From: a bacterium
GTDB taxonomy: Bacteria; Myxococcota_A; Polyangia; Nannocystales; Nannocystaceae
Direction: 5' to 3'
NCBI GenBank assembly: GCA_024742475.1
Contig: JANSYI010000040.1
Coordinates: 1-64,000, forward strand
Length of the DNA: 64,000 bases
Shown: positions 1-8,457 of the stretch, piece after piece
Layout of the letters: each line of letters starts with the position of its first letter
Numbering within the stretch: position 1 is the first letter of the stretch
Made by a program: the position numbers and the translations under genes
The notes under the pieces: generated by a model
Told to the model about the DNA's origin: nothing
Database searches by the model: none
What the model saw: only the letters and a program-made list of their open reading frames with translations

Positions 1-477
1 GATCTCACCCAGGCCGAAGTCCCCAAGCATCACGGCGAGACCTTCATCGACGAAGGAGCTATGACCTCGCGCAAACTCGGCATGAACGAGCTCGTGTGCG
101 CTGTAGCGCGAAGCGTAGACCGCTGTGGCACCTCGAAAACAATCACCACCCACGGTCGGGCAGGGATCGTATTCCTCGTGTTCCTCCGTGGAGAGCCAAT
201 AGTATCGGTAGCGCTCGCTGTTGGACGGGAGACCAAACGGGCTGACGTACTCACTGACCTGCTGGGCGTGGTGGTCGAGCGCCTCGTAGGAGCCGCCACA
301 GATGCGCGCATCCTCAGTGGCCCAAACCTCGAGGTGTTCCCCACCCCAGACTCGCTCGCCGAAGACGGGGAATAGGTCGTCCTCGGCGCAGGAGACGAGA
401 CATGCCGTTGCGAGAAGAAGGAAGGGCAGCGAAGCAGCAGAGCACGCACCCCGGAGAATCGCTGCAAGCTCGCGCAT
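1..477 (-). CDS. Gluzincin-type metallopeptidase-like lipoprotein (3' end outside window)
   Basis: The reading frame is open from an ATG at 477 to the window edge, giving the first 159 residues. A signal peptide ends in a lipobox-like LVSC (Cys30). HELVH (residues 128-132) followed by a Glu at 145 in DEGLA matches the HExxH...E zinc site of gluzincin peptidases, so a periplasmic or surface zinc hydrolase is likely. The spacing between the second His and the Glu (13 residues) is shorter than in M1 enzymes, so the family is open. It lies 11 bases downstream of the hydrolase gene on the same strand and may be cotranscribed. The C-terminus cannot be judged. Confidence 0.7.
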   Translation of the reverse strand, partial: MRELAAILRGACSAASLPFLLLATACLVSCAEDDLFPVFGERVWGGEHLEVWATEDARICGGSYEALDHHAQQVSEYVSPFGLPSNSERYRYYWLSTEEHEEYDPCPTVGGDCFRGATAVYASRYSAHELVHAEFARGHSSFVDEGLAVMLGDFGLGEI

Positions 478-488
478 AGGCACGTTCC

Positions 489-1634
489 TCATCCCTCGAG
501 CAGCCGTGCGGACAGCCAGTCCCCAATGAGCTCGAGCGATGCCTCGTCAAAGGTCACCTTCGAGCCCTGGTACTCGTCCGGGTCGCCGGTCTGGGCGGGT
601 TGGAAGAGGTGGTTGAGGCCTTCGAGGGTCTGGATCGTCACATCCTCGTTGCCGCCCTTGCGCAGCGCCGACTCGATGGCCGGGAGGTTCTCGGACGCGA
701 CGACTTGTGTGTCCAGCGTGCCGCCCAGGGCCAACACTGGGCACTGCACGCGCTCGAGGGTCGGTGCTGGATCGTGTTTTACGAAGTACAGCGTCCAGGG
801 GATGATCTGCGCCTCGACGGCCTTGCGCGTCATCTCGTTGTCGCCGACCACGTCGAGGACGCCCTCTCGGGCTTGCTCGACCGTCTCCGCTTCGTCGACC
901 GCGGTCATCGTCTGCTCCTGCTGTTCGACTGCCGCCTCGACCATCCCCTCGGGCATGCCCTTCGCCTGAAGCAGTGCGCGTGCCTGCGAGACCAACAGCT
1001 GCTTTCCGGGAACGCCAGGTCCGGCAAGGAGCACGATGCCTGCGAGCTTGGGGTCCTTCGCCGCGACCATTGGCGCGATCATCCCGCCTTCGCTGTGGCC
1101 GACGAGGGCGACACGACCGGGGTCTATTTCGGCGCGCGTCCGGAGGTAGGCGACCCCCGCCTCGACGTCGGTCGCAAAGTCCTCACTCGTGACGCCCGCG
1201 GGACCTCGTTCGCTTCCGCCGACGCCTCGATCGTCGACGCGAAGCACGGCGATGTCCCGCCGCGTCAGGTCGTCAGCGATGACCGCGAACGGTCGGTGCC
1301 CCAGGAGAGTGCTGTCGCGGTCCTGAGCGCCCGAGCCCGAGATGAGCAGCACCGCCGGATGCGGACCCGCCGCCTCGGGGATGGTCAGCGTGCCCGCGAG
1401 CGTGAGGCCGCTCGTAGGGTTGGTGTAGGTGACCTCCTCCACGAGGTACGGGAACGGGGGAACCGGGGTTTGTGGGTGCTCGGGGTCCACCGCCGCCGAG
1501 GGCTGCGGCGACTCGGTGGGCTGCGGGTCAGCCCGGGTGACGGGTGGCCCAGGCTCGGGGTTAGGTTCGACGCTGGGTGCGGACGTCCGGCAAGCGGCGA
1601 GGACCGCGAGGAGGAGGGAGCTGTGAAGTTTCAT
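489..1634 (-). CDS. Alpha/beta hydrolase lipoprotein (S33-like esterase/peptidase)
   Basis: This 381-residue protein starts with a signal peptide and lipobox LAAC (Cys15), then a Pro-rich linker to about residue 60. The hydrolase domain has an oxyanion-region SGSGAQD, a nucleophile elbow GHSEGG (Ser181), an acid in GGTLDTQV and a His in LEGLNHLF, so the Ser-Asp-His triad looks intact. Family members cleave esters, acyl groups or small peptides; the substrate is unknown. It is probably anchored in the outer membrane. The gene precedes the metallopeptidase lipoprotein on the same strand, so the two may form a small operon. Confidence 0.85.
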   Translation of the reverse strand: MKLHSSLLLAVLAACRTSAPSVEPNPEPGPPVTRADPQPTESPQPSAAVDPEHPQTPVPPFPYLVEEVTYTNPTSGLTLAGTLTIPEAAGPHPAVLLISGSGAQDRDSTLLGHRPFAVIADDLTRRDIAVLRVDDRGVGGSERGPAGVTSEDFATDVEAGVAYLRTRAEIDPGRVALVGHSEGGMIAPMVAAKDPKLAGIVLLAGPGVPGKQLLVSQARALLQAKGMPEGMVEAAVEQQEQTMTAVDEAETVEQAREGVLDVVGDNEMTRKAVEAQIIPWTLYFVKHDPAPTLERVQCPVLALGGTLDTQVVASENLPAIESALRKGGNEDVTIQTLEGLNHLFQPAQTGDPDEYQGSKVTFDEASLELIGDWLSARLLEG

Positions 1635-2037
1635 GAGTCGGACCGTTCTGCTACGGCTGCAGGACTCTCCGCAGGAAGGGCTCGTGATTGTACCCGGCCC
1701 TGGATTTGCCGAACGAGAGCCTCGGCGTCCGGGGAGGCGACGATTGCGGTGCGTTCAACACCCCGCCCGTCCTCCCAGCGGATGGAAACTCCGCGGCCCG
1801 CATCCCCAGGCATCGAGTAGAGGGTCTGTCGCGACAGGAAGACTCGGTCAGCAGGTCGTCTGGGTCCATGCCGATGAGGCCATCGGCGAAACGCCCGATC
1901 AAGTCTCCCTGGTCACTGCCCAAGCAGACTTCGTGGTCGTTCGTGTCCGGCGACGGGCGCACACAGATGCGGAGAACCTCGACGTGGCGGCCCGGCGGGG
2001 TCACGTCACCCGCTCCCGGTTCTTCCTTCGGCACCAC
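1631..2037 (-). pseudogene. Small unknown protein interrupted by a frameshift
   Basis: Two minus-strand frames read as one protein only if joined. The upstream frame (from about 2037) gives a sensible segment ending GLIGMDPDDLL, then becomes Cys/Arg-rich. A -1 shift near 1846-1852 continues as DRVFLSRQTLYSMPGDAGRG and runs to a stop at 1631 with a plausible ending (SIRWEDGRGVERTAIVASPD). I do not recognise the family. The true start is uncertain because only a GTG is available near 2037. It may be a genuine pseudogene or a single-base sequencing error. Its end overlaps the start of the hydrolase gene by 4 bases, as in an operon, which favours a once-functional gene. Confidence 0.4.
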
Positions 2038-2178
2038 GCGCTAGCGTACAGCACCGGCGGACGTTTCCCCGGGACTCGCAGGTTGCCCGGAGGGTGAGGG
2101 CGGCGCTTGGGGCGATCGTGGGGGTTGGGGGTTCGGGGTAGAGAGGACGAAGTCTTGTGCACAAAAATAAAAATCATT

Positions 2179-2184
2179 TATACT
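2179..2184 (+). promoter_or_regulatory. Predicted -10 element of abiEi
   Basis: TATACT lies in an AT-rich island (about 2158-2186) unlike the GC-rich surroundings, 7 bases before the ATG at 2192. This fits a leaderless transcript. AbiEi antitoxins are known to bind their own promoter, but I do not see a clear operator repeat. Confidence 0.55.
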
Positions 2185-2191
2185 TTCGTGC

Positions 2192-2764
2192 ATGCCGAGG
2201 CGAGGCCCATCGGACGCCGTACCCGACTGGGACGCCCTCTACGAGAGCGCTGCCGCCAGCGCCGGGTACGTCGACACCAGCGTGGCCCACGATGCCGGCT
2301 TCTCCAATCAGCTCCTCGCGTACTACGTGAAGGTCGGTCGCCTCGCGCGGGTTGCTCGCGGCATCTACCGACTCGCGCACTTTCCCGCGTCGGAGCATGA
2401 GGACCTGGTGGTCGTGTGGCTGTGGTCCGACCGCGAGGGCGTGTTCAGCCACGAGACTGCGCTTGCCCTCCATGACCTATCCGATGCCCTGCCCGCAGTG
2501 CATCAGCTGACGTTGCCCTCGGCGTGGTCGTCGCGACGCATGCGGGTGCCCGAAGGTGTCGAGCTCCACTACGCAGATCTCGAGGACGACGACGTCGGGT
2601 GGGTCGGATCGATCCCTGTGACCTCGCCACGGCGCACCCTGGGCGACAGTGCACGGGAGGGCGTGTCGCCCGAGCTCGTCGAGCAGGCCGCCGCCCAGAT
2701 CGCACGTAGGGGCCTTCTGTCGCGCGCGGAGGTCAACCGCGTGCTCCGTGAGGCTCGCGCATGA
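2192..2764 (+). CDS. abiEi: Type IV toxin-antitoxin AbiEi-family antitoxin
   Basis: The 190-residue protein has the AbiEi layout: an N-terminal winged helix (about 10-60, including the segment GRLARVARGIYRL) and a C-terminal domain with FSHETALALHDL and TSPRRTLGD signatures. AbiEi proteins neutralise AbiEii nucleotidyltransferase toxins without direct binding and repress their own operon. The stop codon overlaps the ATG of the toxin remnant by 4 bases, as in intact abiE operons. The toxin downstream is broken, so this antitoxin may now be an orphan repressor or a guard against related toxins. Confidence 0.8.
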   Translation: MPRRGPSDAVPDWDALYESAAASAGYVDTSVAHDAGFSNQLLAYYVKVGRLARVARGIYRLAHFPASEHEDLVVVWLWSDREGVFSHETALALHDLSDALPAVHQLTLPSAWSSRRMRVPEGVELHYADLEDDDVGWVGSIPVTSPRRTLGDSAREGVSPELVEQAAAQIARRGLLSRAEVNRVLREARA

Positions 2765-3207
2765 AGCCCTACGCCAATCCCGAGGCGTTCAAGCAGGCGT
2801 TGGAGGCCCGGATCCGCAAGGCCGCGCCGACCAACATCGGCCGCTTCCGACAGGTGCTCGTCTTCGATCGCTTCCTTGGCCGCGTGCACCAGCAGTTCGG
2901 CAACCGCGTGATGGTCAGCGTCCTCGGCTGCGAACGAAATCAGAGCGGAGGGCGTGGATACACTGCGAGCGAAGATCGCGGTCGAGTTGCGCACCCCGTC
3001 ACAAGCGCCCGGCTCGCGTTGATCGCCGACACGGCGGCCGCCCTCGGGCAACGAGAGCAAGCTCGCGTGGAGGCGCCCCGCGCTCTGCGCGACGCTCAGG
3101 ACGCCGCGCAGAACGAATCCGCGGCCACCTCGAACATAACGCGCCCTATGCGCGACGAACGCCGCGGCCGCGCCTCGAATTGCGGACTGCCCGCACCGTT
3201 GGGCTAG
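2761..3207 (+). pseudogene. Remnant of AbiEii-family toxin (N-terminal part only)
   Basis: The first roughly 50 residues (MKPYANPEAFKQALEARIRK to the segment FDRFLGRVHQQFGNRVMV) match the start of AbiEii/type IV toxins. The following segment should carry the nucleotidyltransferase GS/GG motif and Asp residues (as in KGG...LRLERARTTKDID) but instead reads as unrelated sequence to the stop at 3207. The catalytic core is therefore missing, so GTP-dependent nucleotidyl transfer is not expected. The frame stays open by chance in GC-rich DNA. The missing portion suggests an internal deletion or a recombination junction near 2910. Confidence 0.6.
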
Positions 3208-3308
3208 ACTGCGCCGCGGAGGGGGGGAACGGATCGGGCTGCCGTCCGTTGAACTCTGTTACGCACGACGCGTAACTCAGGCGACACGAAGAACCCCTGA
3301 CGACACCC

Positions 3309-4640
<1,332 letters not shown>

Positions 4641-4734
4641 CGGCTGCGCGTCGCGACGCCCGAGCTCCGCCGCCGCACGAGGCGATGGGCTTGGGCGTCC
4701 GCGTATCTGGCGACCGGGCTCAGGAGGAAGAGCC

Positions 4735-6996
4735 TCAGGAGGCCGCGCTGGGGCCCGCGGTCCCGCCCGTGTCGACGTAGCCCTCGACCTTGGCTGCGGC
4801 GATCGGCCGGCTGAATAGATAGCCCTGACCGAGCGAGCAGCCGAGCCCGAGCAGCTGGTCGGCTTGCACCGTGTACTCGATGCCCTCGGCGATCACGTCG
4901 ACGCCGAGGTTGGACGCCAAGCTGAGGATGGTGCGGATCATGGCCGAGCCTTGCGGCGAGCCATCGAGCGCGTCGACGAAGCTCTTGTCGATCTTGAGGC
5001 CGTCGAACTTGAAGCGGTGCAGGTAGCTCAGCGACGAGTAGCCGGTGCCGAAGTCGTCGACCCAGATGCGCACCCCGGTCGAGCGCAACGACGCGAGCGT
5101 GCGCGAGACGGCCTCGGAGTTGTCCATCAGGACCGACTCGGTGAGCTCGAGGCGGAACGTGTTGGCCGCGATATCGTTGTCGGCCATCGCCGTTCGGATC
5201 TCGTCGAGCAGGCGAGGGTCGGCGATCTGCCGGCCGGAGAGGTTCACGCTCATCGACAGCGGGCGACCGCCGTTGCTGCTCGGCAGCGTGTTCTGCCAGC
5301 GGCCGAGCTGCTCGAGCGCCGTGCGAATGGCCCACCGCCCGATCGGAATGATCAGCCCGGTCTGCTCGGCGACCGGGATGAACTCCCCGGGCGACACGAT
5401 GCCCCGCCGAGGGTGGCGCCAGCGCGTGAGCGCTTCGAACCCCATGAGGCCGCCGGTCTGAATGTCGACGATGGGCTGATAGTGCAGCTCGAACTCCTCG
5501 CGCTCGACCGCCTGACGCAGCGCAACCTCGAGGCGGAGGGTCGTGAGCGCGTCGATGCGCATCTTCGTGTCGAAGACCTCGTGCCGGTCTTGGCCTCGCT
5601 CTTTGGCCTTGTTGGCCGCCGCGGCGACGTCACTGATGACCTCGTCGACGTCGGCGTAGCCACGGTCGGACGTGGTCAGACCGATCGAGACGGTGGTGTA
5701 GACCGTCTGGCCCTCCACGTCGAAGGGCTCGTGCACGGACATGCGGATCCGGTTGGCGATGTCGGTGGCCGTCTCGACGTCGCGCAGGTTCTCCAACAGC
5801 ACGGCGAACTTGTCGCCGCCAAAGCGAGACACGGTGTCGCCCGGCCGCACGCAGGCGACGAGGCGGCGAGCGAGGATCGCGAGCATGCCGTCGGCGGCTT
5901 GGTGCCCGATCGAGTCGGCCAGCCACCGGAACCGGTCGACGTCGACCATCAACACGGTGAAGCAGTAGGTGTCGTCGGTGTCGGCGAGCCGGACGGCACG
6001 CGCGAGCTGCTCCATGAACGGCTCGCGTCGCGGCAGGCCGGTGAGCGCGTCCTGGCGCGACTCCTCGCGGATCTTCTCCTCGCGAAGACGGAAGTCGGAG
6101 GTGTCGGTGATCGAGCCCGCCATGCGAACGGGCCGGCCGCTTTGCCGCTGTGCCACCGCGCGCGAGATGACCCAGCGGTACGTCCCGTCACTCGCTCGAA
6201 TGCGGTGCTCACTCTCGTGATACGGGCTGTCCCCGCTGAGGTGAGCGTCGATGTCTTCTTTGAGGGCCGCGACGTCCTCGGGGTGAACGCGGTCGAACCA
6301 CTCGTTGACGGAGTTGGAGAGGTCGTCGACGCCGTAGCCGAGCAGCTCGCGCCAGCGTCGGCTGAAGTGCATCTCGCCGGTCTCGAGGATCCACTCCCAG
6401 ACGCCGTCATTGGCACCGCGGACGGCCAGGGCGAAGCGCTCTTGCACCTCGCTGAGCGCCTGTCGCATCTGCGCCCGCTCGAGCGCGGCGAAGACCATCG
6501 CCTCGAGCATCGCGCCGGAGAGTTCCGAGCGCCGCACGTAGCCCGCGGCGCCTTCTTTGAGCAGCTGTGCGCGTCGCATGCACCGCTCCTGCGCAGGTCC
6601 TCGATGGTCGATGACGATGAGCGGGATGCTGGGAAGGCGGCGGTCTCGAACCAGCCGCGTCCACACCCTGCGGTCGCGATCGAGCTCGACGACGACGGCG
6701 TTGTAGGTCTTGTCGGGCCGATTGAGGATCTCGATGGCGAGCATCTCATCGGCCGCGTGCTCGACCGCGAAGCCGGGGTCGACCGCGTCGTCGAGCAGCT
6801 CTTGGAGGTTCGTGCACTCTCGCGGATTGGAGCCGACGTACAAGATCGTTCGACGATCGTTGTTCGTCTCCATCTTCGTGCGCGGCTGCACGAACATCGT
6901 GAGGCGACGCCGGATGGCTTCCGTCTCGGACGGCGCCGTTCCGGTGTCCTCCTTGGGCTTGGGAGGCTCCTCTGCGCTGGGCGATTCGTCGCTCAT
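4735..6996 (-). CDS. Receiver-PAS-GGDEF-EAL cyclic-di-GMP signalling protein
   Basis: I chose the ATG at 6996 (753 residues) over an upstream start. Order: a receiver-like domain (about 45-165), PAS with PAC (about 175-300), GGDEF (about 315-475) and EAL (about 485-740). The EAL motifs look complete: EALTRW, ELTESVL, DDFGTGYSS, KIDKSFV, AEGIE and QGYLFSRP, so phosphodiesterase activity is likely. The cyclase signature is GGDKF instead of GG(D/E)EF, so diguanylate cyclase activity is doubtful and the domain may bind GTP as a regulator. It is cytoplasmic, without membrane segments. It converges with the envelope protein gene on its 3' side. Confidence 0.92.
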   Translation of the reverse strand: MSDESPSAEEPPKPKEDTGTAPSETEAIRRRLTMFVQPRTKMETNNDRRTILYVGSNPRECTNLQELLDDAVDPGFAVEHAADEMLAIEILNRPDKTYNAVVVELDRDRRVWTRLVRDRRLPSIPLIVIDHRGPAQERCMRRAQLLKEGAAGYVRRSELSGAMLEAMVFAALERAQMRQALSEVQERFALAVRGANDGVWEWILETGEMHFSRRWRELLGYGVDDLSNSVNEWFDRVHPEDVAALKEDIDAHLSGDSPYHESEHRIRASDGTYRWVISRAVAQRQSGRPVRMAGSITDTSDFRLREEKIREESRQDALTGLPRREPFMEQLARAVRLADTDDTYCFTVLMVDVDRFRWLADSIGHQAADGMLAILARRLVACVRPGDTVSRFGGDKFAVLLENLRDVETATDIANRIRMSVHEPFDVEGQTVYTTVSIGLTTSDRGYADVDEVISDVAAAANKAKERGQDRHEVFDTKMRIDALTTLRLEVALRQAVEREEFELHYQPIVDIQTGGLMGFEALTRWRHPRRGIVSPGEFIPVAEQTGLIIPIGRWAIRTALEQLGRWQNTLPSSNGGRPLSMSVNLSGRQIADPRLLDEIRTAMADNDIAANTFRLELTESVLMDNSEAVSRTLASLRSTGVRIWVDDFGTGYSSLSYLHRFKFDGLKIDKSFVDALDGSPQGSAMIRTILSLASNLGVDVIAEGIEYTVQADQLLGLGCSLGQGYLFSRPIAAAKVEGYVDTGGTAGPSAAS

Positions 6997-7050
6997 GCAG
7001 CGTTGGGCTCGAACACCCACCTCCGGATTGCGTCGGCTCCGCTCACGCGA

Positions 7051-7341
7051 TTACCAGCTCCCGTGACTGCCATGGCTGCCATGGCTGCCATGGCTCCCGT
7101 GACTTCCGTGACTTCCGTGGCTGCCGTGGCTGCCGTGGCTGCCGTGACTGCAGTGGGTCGGGTTGGCCATCGTTCCGCCACCATCGATGGTGTCGGGACC
7201 TCCCGCCGGCGGCTCGTCGGCCTGTGCTCGGGCTCGCGCAGAAATCTCGCGCGCGTCCTCACCGAGCACCATCGACGGGCTCCCCTGAAAAGTCGGCAGC
7301 TCGATTTCGTCGTCGTGCTCGTCTTGGCTTCGATCGTCCAC
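7051..7341 (-). CDS. His-Gly-Ser repeat RiPP-like precursor peptide A
   Basis: The 96-residue peptide starts at a GTG (7341) preceded by GGAGG at 5 bases' distance. The N-terminal part is acidic (DEHDDEIELPTF) and leader-like, followed by VLGEDAREISARAR. The C-terminus is Cys-Ser-(His-Gly-Ser)10-Trp, with the Cys at 64. It is a paralogue of precursor B: LPTF, the VLG-DAR-ISARAR segment and the whole C-terminal design are shared, while the repeat number differs (10 and 8). Its position at the end of an operon with a radical SAM enzyme suggests that the repeats are modified. Function is unknown; metal binding by His/Cys or a modified surface peptide are both possible. Confidence 0.8.
   Translation of the reverse strand: MDDRSQDEHDDEIELPTFQGSPSMVLGEDAREISARARAQADEPPAGGPDTIDGGGTMANPTHCSHGSHGSHGSHGSHGSHGSHGSHGSHGSHGSW
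7057..7146 (-). repeat. Ten tandem His-Gly-Ser codon triplets (precursor A)
   Basis: Ten 9-base units encode His-Gly-Ser between a Cys-Ser and a terminal Trp. Serine codons alternate between AGC and AGT and His and Gly codons also vary, so the amino-acid pattern rather than the DNA repeat is being kept. Confidence 0.9.
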
Positions 7342-7358
7342 GTCTGCCTCCCGCCCGA

Positions 7359-7367
7359 ATGATATCA
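7359..7367 (-). promoter_or_regulatory. Extended -10 element upstream of precursor A
   Basis: TGATATCAT lies 17 bases before the GTG at 7341, with a GGAGG ribosome site between. It suggests that precursor A has its own promoter inside the operon, which would raise peptide output over enzyme output. Confidence 0.5.
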
Positions 7368-7489
7368 GGGTCTGGGTGTGCCACAGCAGGCTCGTCGGCA
7401 GGAACCGAGGGGTGCGCAAATCTCGCTGCGCGAGGCACACACCCCACCGTGCTCCGCGCACAGTGCGCAACTCCCAACCGGCGCCCGCA

Positions 7490-7756
7490 CTACCAGCTGC
7501 CGTGCGACCCGTGACTGCCGTGCGAGCCGTGGCTGCCATGCGAGCCGTGGCTGCCGTGCGAGCCGTGCGAGCAGTGACTCGGGGCTCCGCCGGCCGCTTC
7601 GGTGCATCCGTCGAGATGATCGGAGGCTGAGGGGGGATCGTCGGCGGCGGACCGAGCCCGCGCGGAGATCGTTCGGGCGTCGGCACCGAGCACCGAGGAC
7701 GCCGCCGCCCGGAAGGTGGGCAGCGCGTCGTCGTCGTTCGTCTCGTCGTTCGCCAT
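7490..7756 (-). CDS. His-Gly-Ser repeat RiPP-like precursor peptide B
   Basis: The 88-residue peptide begins at an ATG (7756). The acidic leader-like N-terminus (MANDETNDDDALPTF) and the VLGADARTISARAR segment match precursor A. The C-terminus is Cys-Ser-(His-Gly-Ser)8-Trp, and a second Cys lies before the repeat in DGCTEAAGG. It has no signal peptide, so export, if any, would follow modification. It is separated from the upstream HxsD-like gene by 21 bases that contain an extended -10 element. The repeat is H-X-S with X = Gly, the pattern that defines HxsA proteins. Confidence 0.82.
   Translation of the reverse strand: MANDETNDDDALPTFRAAASSVLGADARTISARARSAADDPPSASDHLDGCTEAAGGAPSHCSHGSHGSHGSHGSHGSHGSHGSHGSW
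7496..7567 (-). repeat. Eight tandem His-Gly-Ser codon triplets (precursor B)
   Basis: Eight 9-base units encode His-Gly-Ser. Serine is written as TCG, AGC and AGT in different units, and one His and one Gly codon also differ, showing long-standing purifying selection on the peptide. Confidence 0.9.
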
Positions 7757-7771
7757 TGGCAGCCCCGCCAG

Positions 7772-7780
7772 AGGATATCA
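7772..7780 (-). promoter_or_regulatory. Extended -10 element upstream of precursor B
   Basis: TGATATCCT lies 15 bases before the ATG at 7756. The TGA is also the stop codon of the upstream small gene. Confidence 0.5.
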
Positions 7781-8014
7781 GTCGCCCGCCGATTCGGCGA
7801 CGGGTCCGCCGCGTTCGATCGTGAGACCAAGCGCGAAGTTGCCGAGCTCGTGCTCCAGCGCGGCCTGATGCTTGGCGGACTTGGCCTGCACGCGGACGAT
7901 CCAATACGCCTCGTCGTCATCGGTCTCGAAGGACGCAAAGCGGTCCAACTGGCGCATGGCGGCGTCGACCGCCTCACCGGAGTACAGCGTCTTGTGGAAG
8001 CGAAGGGCCTTCAT
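7778..8014 (-). CDS. Small HxsD-like protein 2
   Basis: This 78-residue protein starts at an ATG (8014) that overlaps the stop of the upstream HxsD-like gene by 4 bases. Features shared with HxsD proteins: a beta strand and Tyr-Ser start (LRFHKTLYSGEAVDAAM), an acidic turn, a second strand (YWIVRVQAK) and an ELGNFALGLTIE ending that resembles the LLNDYxLRE signature of that family. HxsD is a small partner of the radical SAM enzymes in His-Xaa-Ser systems and may present the peptide to the enzyme. The assignment rests on pattern, not on a search. A second copy sits directly upstream. Confidence 0.6.
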   Translation of the reverse strand: MKALRFHKTLYSGEAVDAAMRQLDRFASFETDDDEAYWIVRVQAKSAKHQAALEHELGNFALGLTIERGGPVAESAGD

Positions 8015-8457
8015 GCCTCCCCTCCCCCCTTGGAGTCGTCCCACGACTCGGCGATGCCCAGAGGGTCCTCGAAGGCGTCGCCGTCGAGATCGAACGACTC
8101 GAGGTCGTCGAGCGTCGGGGGACCCATGGCGCCCGAGATCGCGCGACGCGTGACGGCCTCGAGCAGACCACCGCGCCGCTTGGCGATCTCGGCGCGGGAG
8201 GAGGCGACGAGCAGCTCGTTGGCCAGGCCGCCGAGCACCGCCCGGAGCCCAGCAGCGTCGGTCTTCGCCCTCGGCTTCACGACGATGCGCACGTCGGCCT
8301 CGTGCCGGTCGAGGTGGACGAACGCCTTCGGAAGCAGCGGCATGACGGCGGCGTACACCGCGTCGCGTGGATACAGCGCGGCATCGACGGCCAGCACGAC
8401 GCGGCCGCCCTCGACATCGATCTCCGCCGCGTGGGCAGGAAAGCCGGAGGCACTCAT
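8011..8457 (-). CDS. HxsD-like protein 1
   Basis: I chose the ATG at 8457 (148 residues), which overlaps the radical SAM stop codon by 4 bases. The core reads as an HxsD-type fold: strand (RVVLAVDAALYP), helix (RDAVYAAVMPLLPKA), strands (FVHLDRHEADVRIVVKP) and a helix with ANELLVASSRAEIAKRR followed by LLEAVTRRAI. A C-terminal acidic tail (about 115-148, DDLESFDLDGDAFEDP) is extra compared with typical HxsD proteins. It probably helps the radical SAM enzyme recognise the His-Gly-Ser peptides. The two tandem HxsD-like genes parallel the two precursor genes, which could mean one adaptor per peptide. Confidence 0.65.
   Translation of the reverse strand: MSASGFPAHAAEIDVEGGRVVLAVDAALYPRDAVYAAVMPLLPKAFVHLDRHEADVRIVVKPRAKTDAAGLRAVLGGLANELLVASSRAEIAKRRGGLLEAVTRRAISGAMGPPTLDDLESFDLDGDAFEDPLGIAESWDDSKGGGEA

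Noticed and set aside
30..467. 145-codon minus-strand frame near the left edge
   Set aside because: Ser/Thr/Arg-rich shadow; the frame starting at 477 has a signal peptide and a zinc motif.
4641..4734. Possible terminator between the convergent envelope protein and GGDEF/EAL genes
   Set aside because: A short GGCTC/GAGCC hairpin exists but there is no T tract, so I did not list it.
4864..7362. Plus-strand frame of 832 codons opposite the GGDEF/EAL gene
   Set aside because: Shadow of the real gene, with no recognisable motifs.
7057..7573. CRISPR array or DNA tandem-repeat element at the GSH arrays
   Set aside because: Units are 9 bases without spacers, stay in frame, and vary at silent positions, so they are coding repeats.
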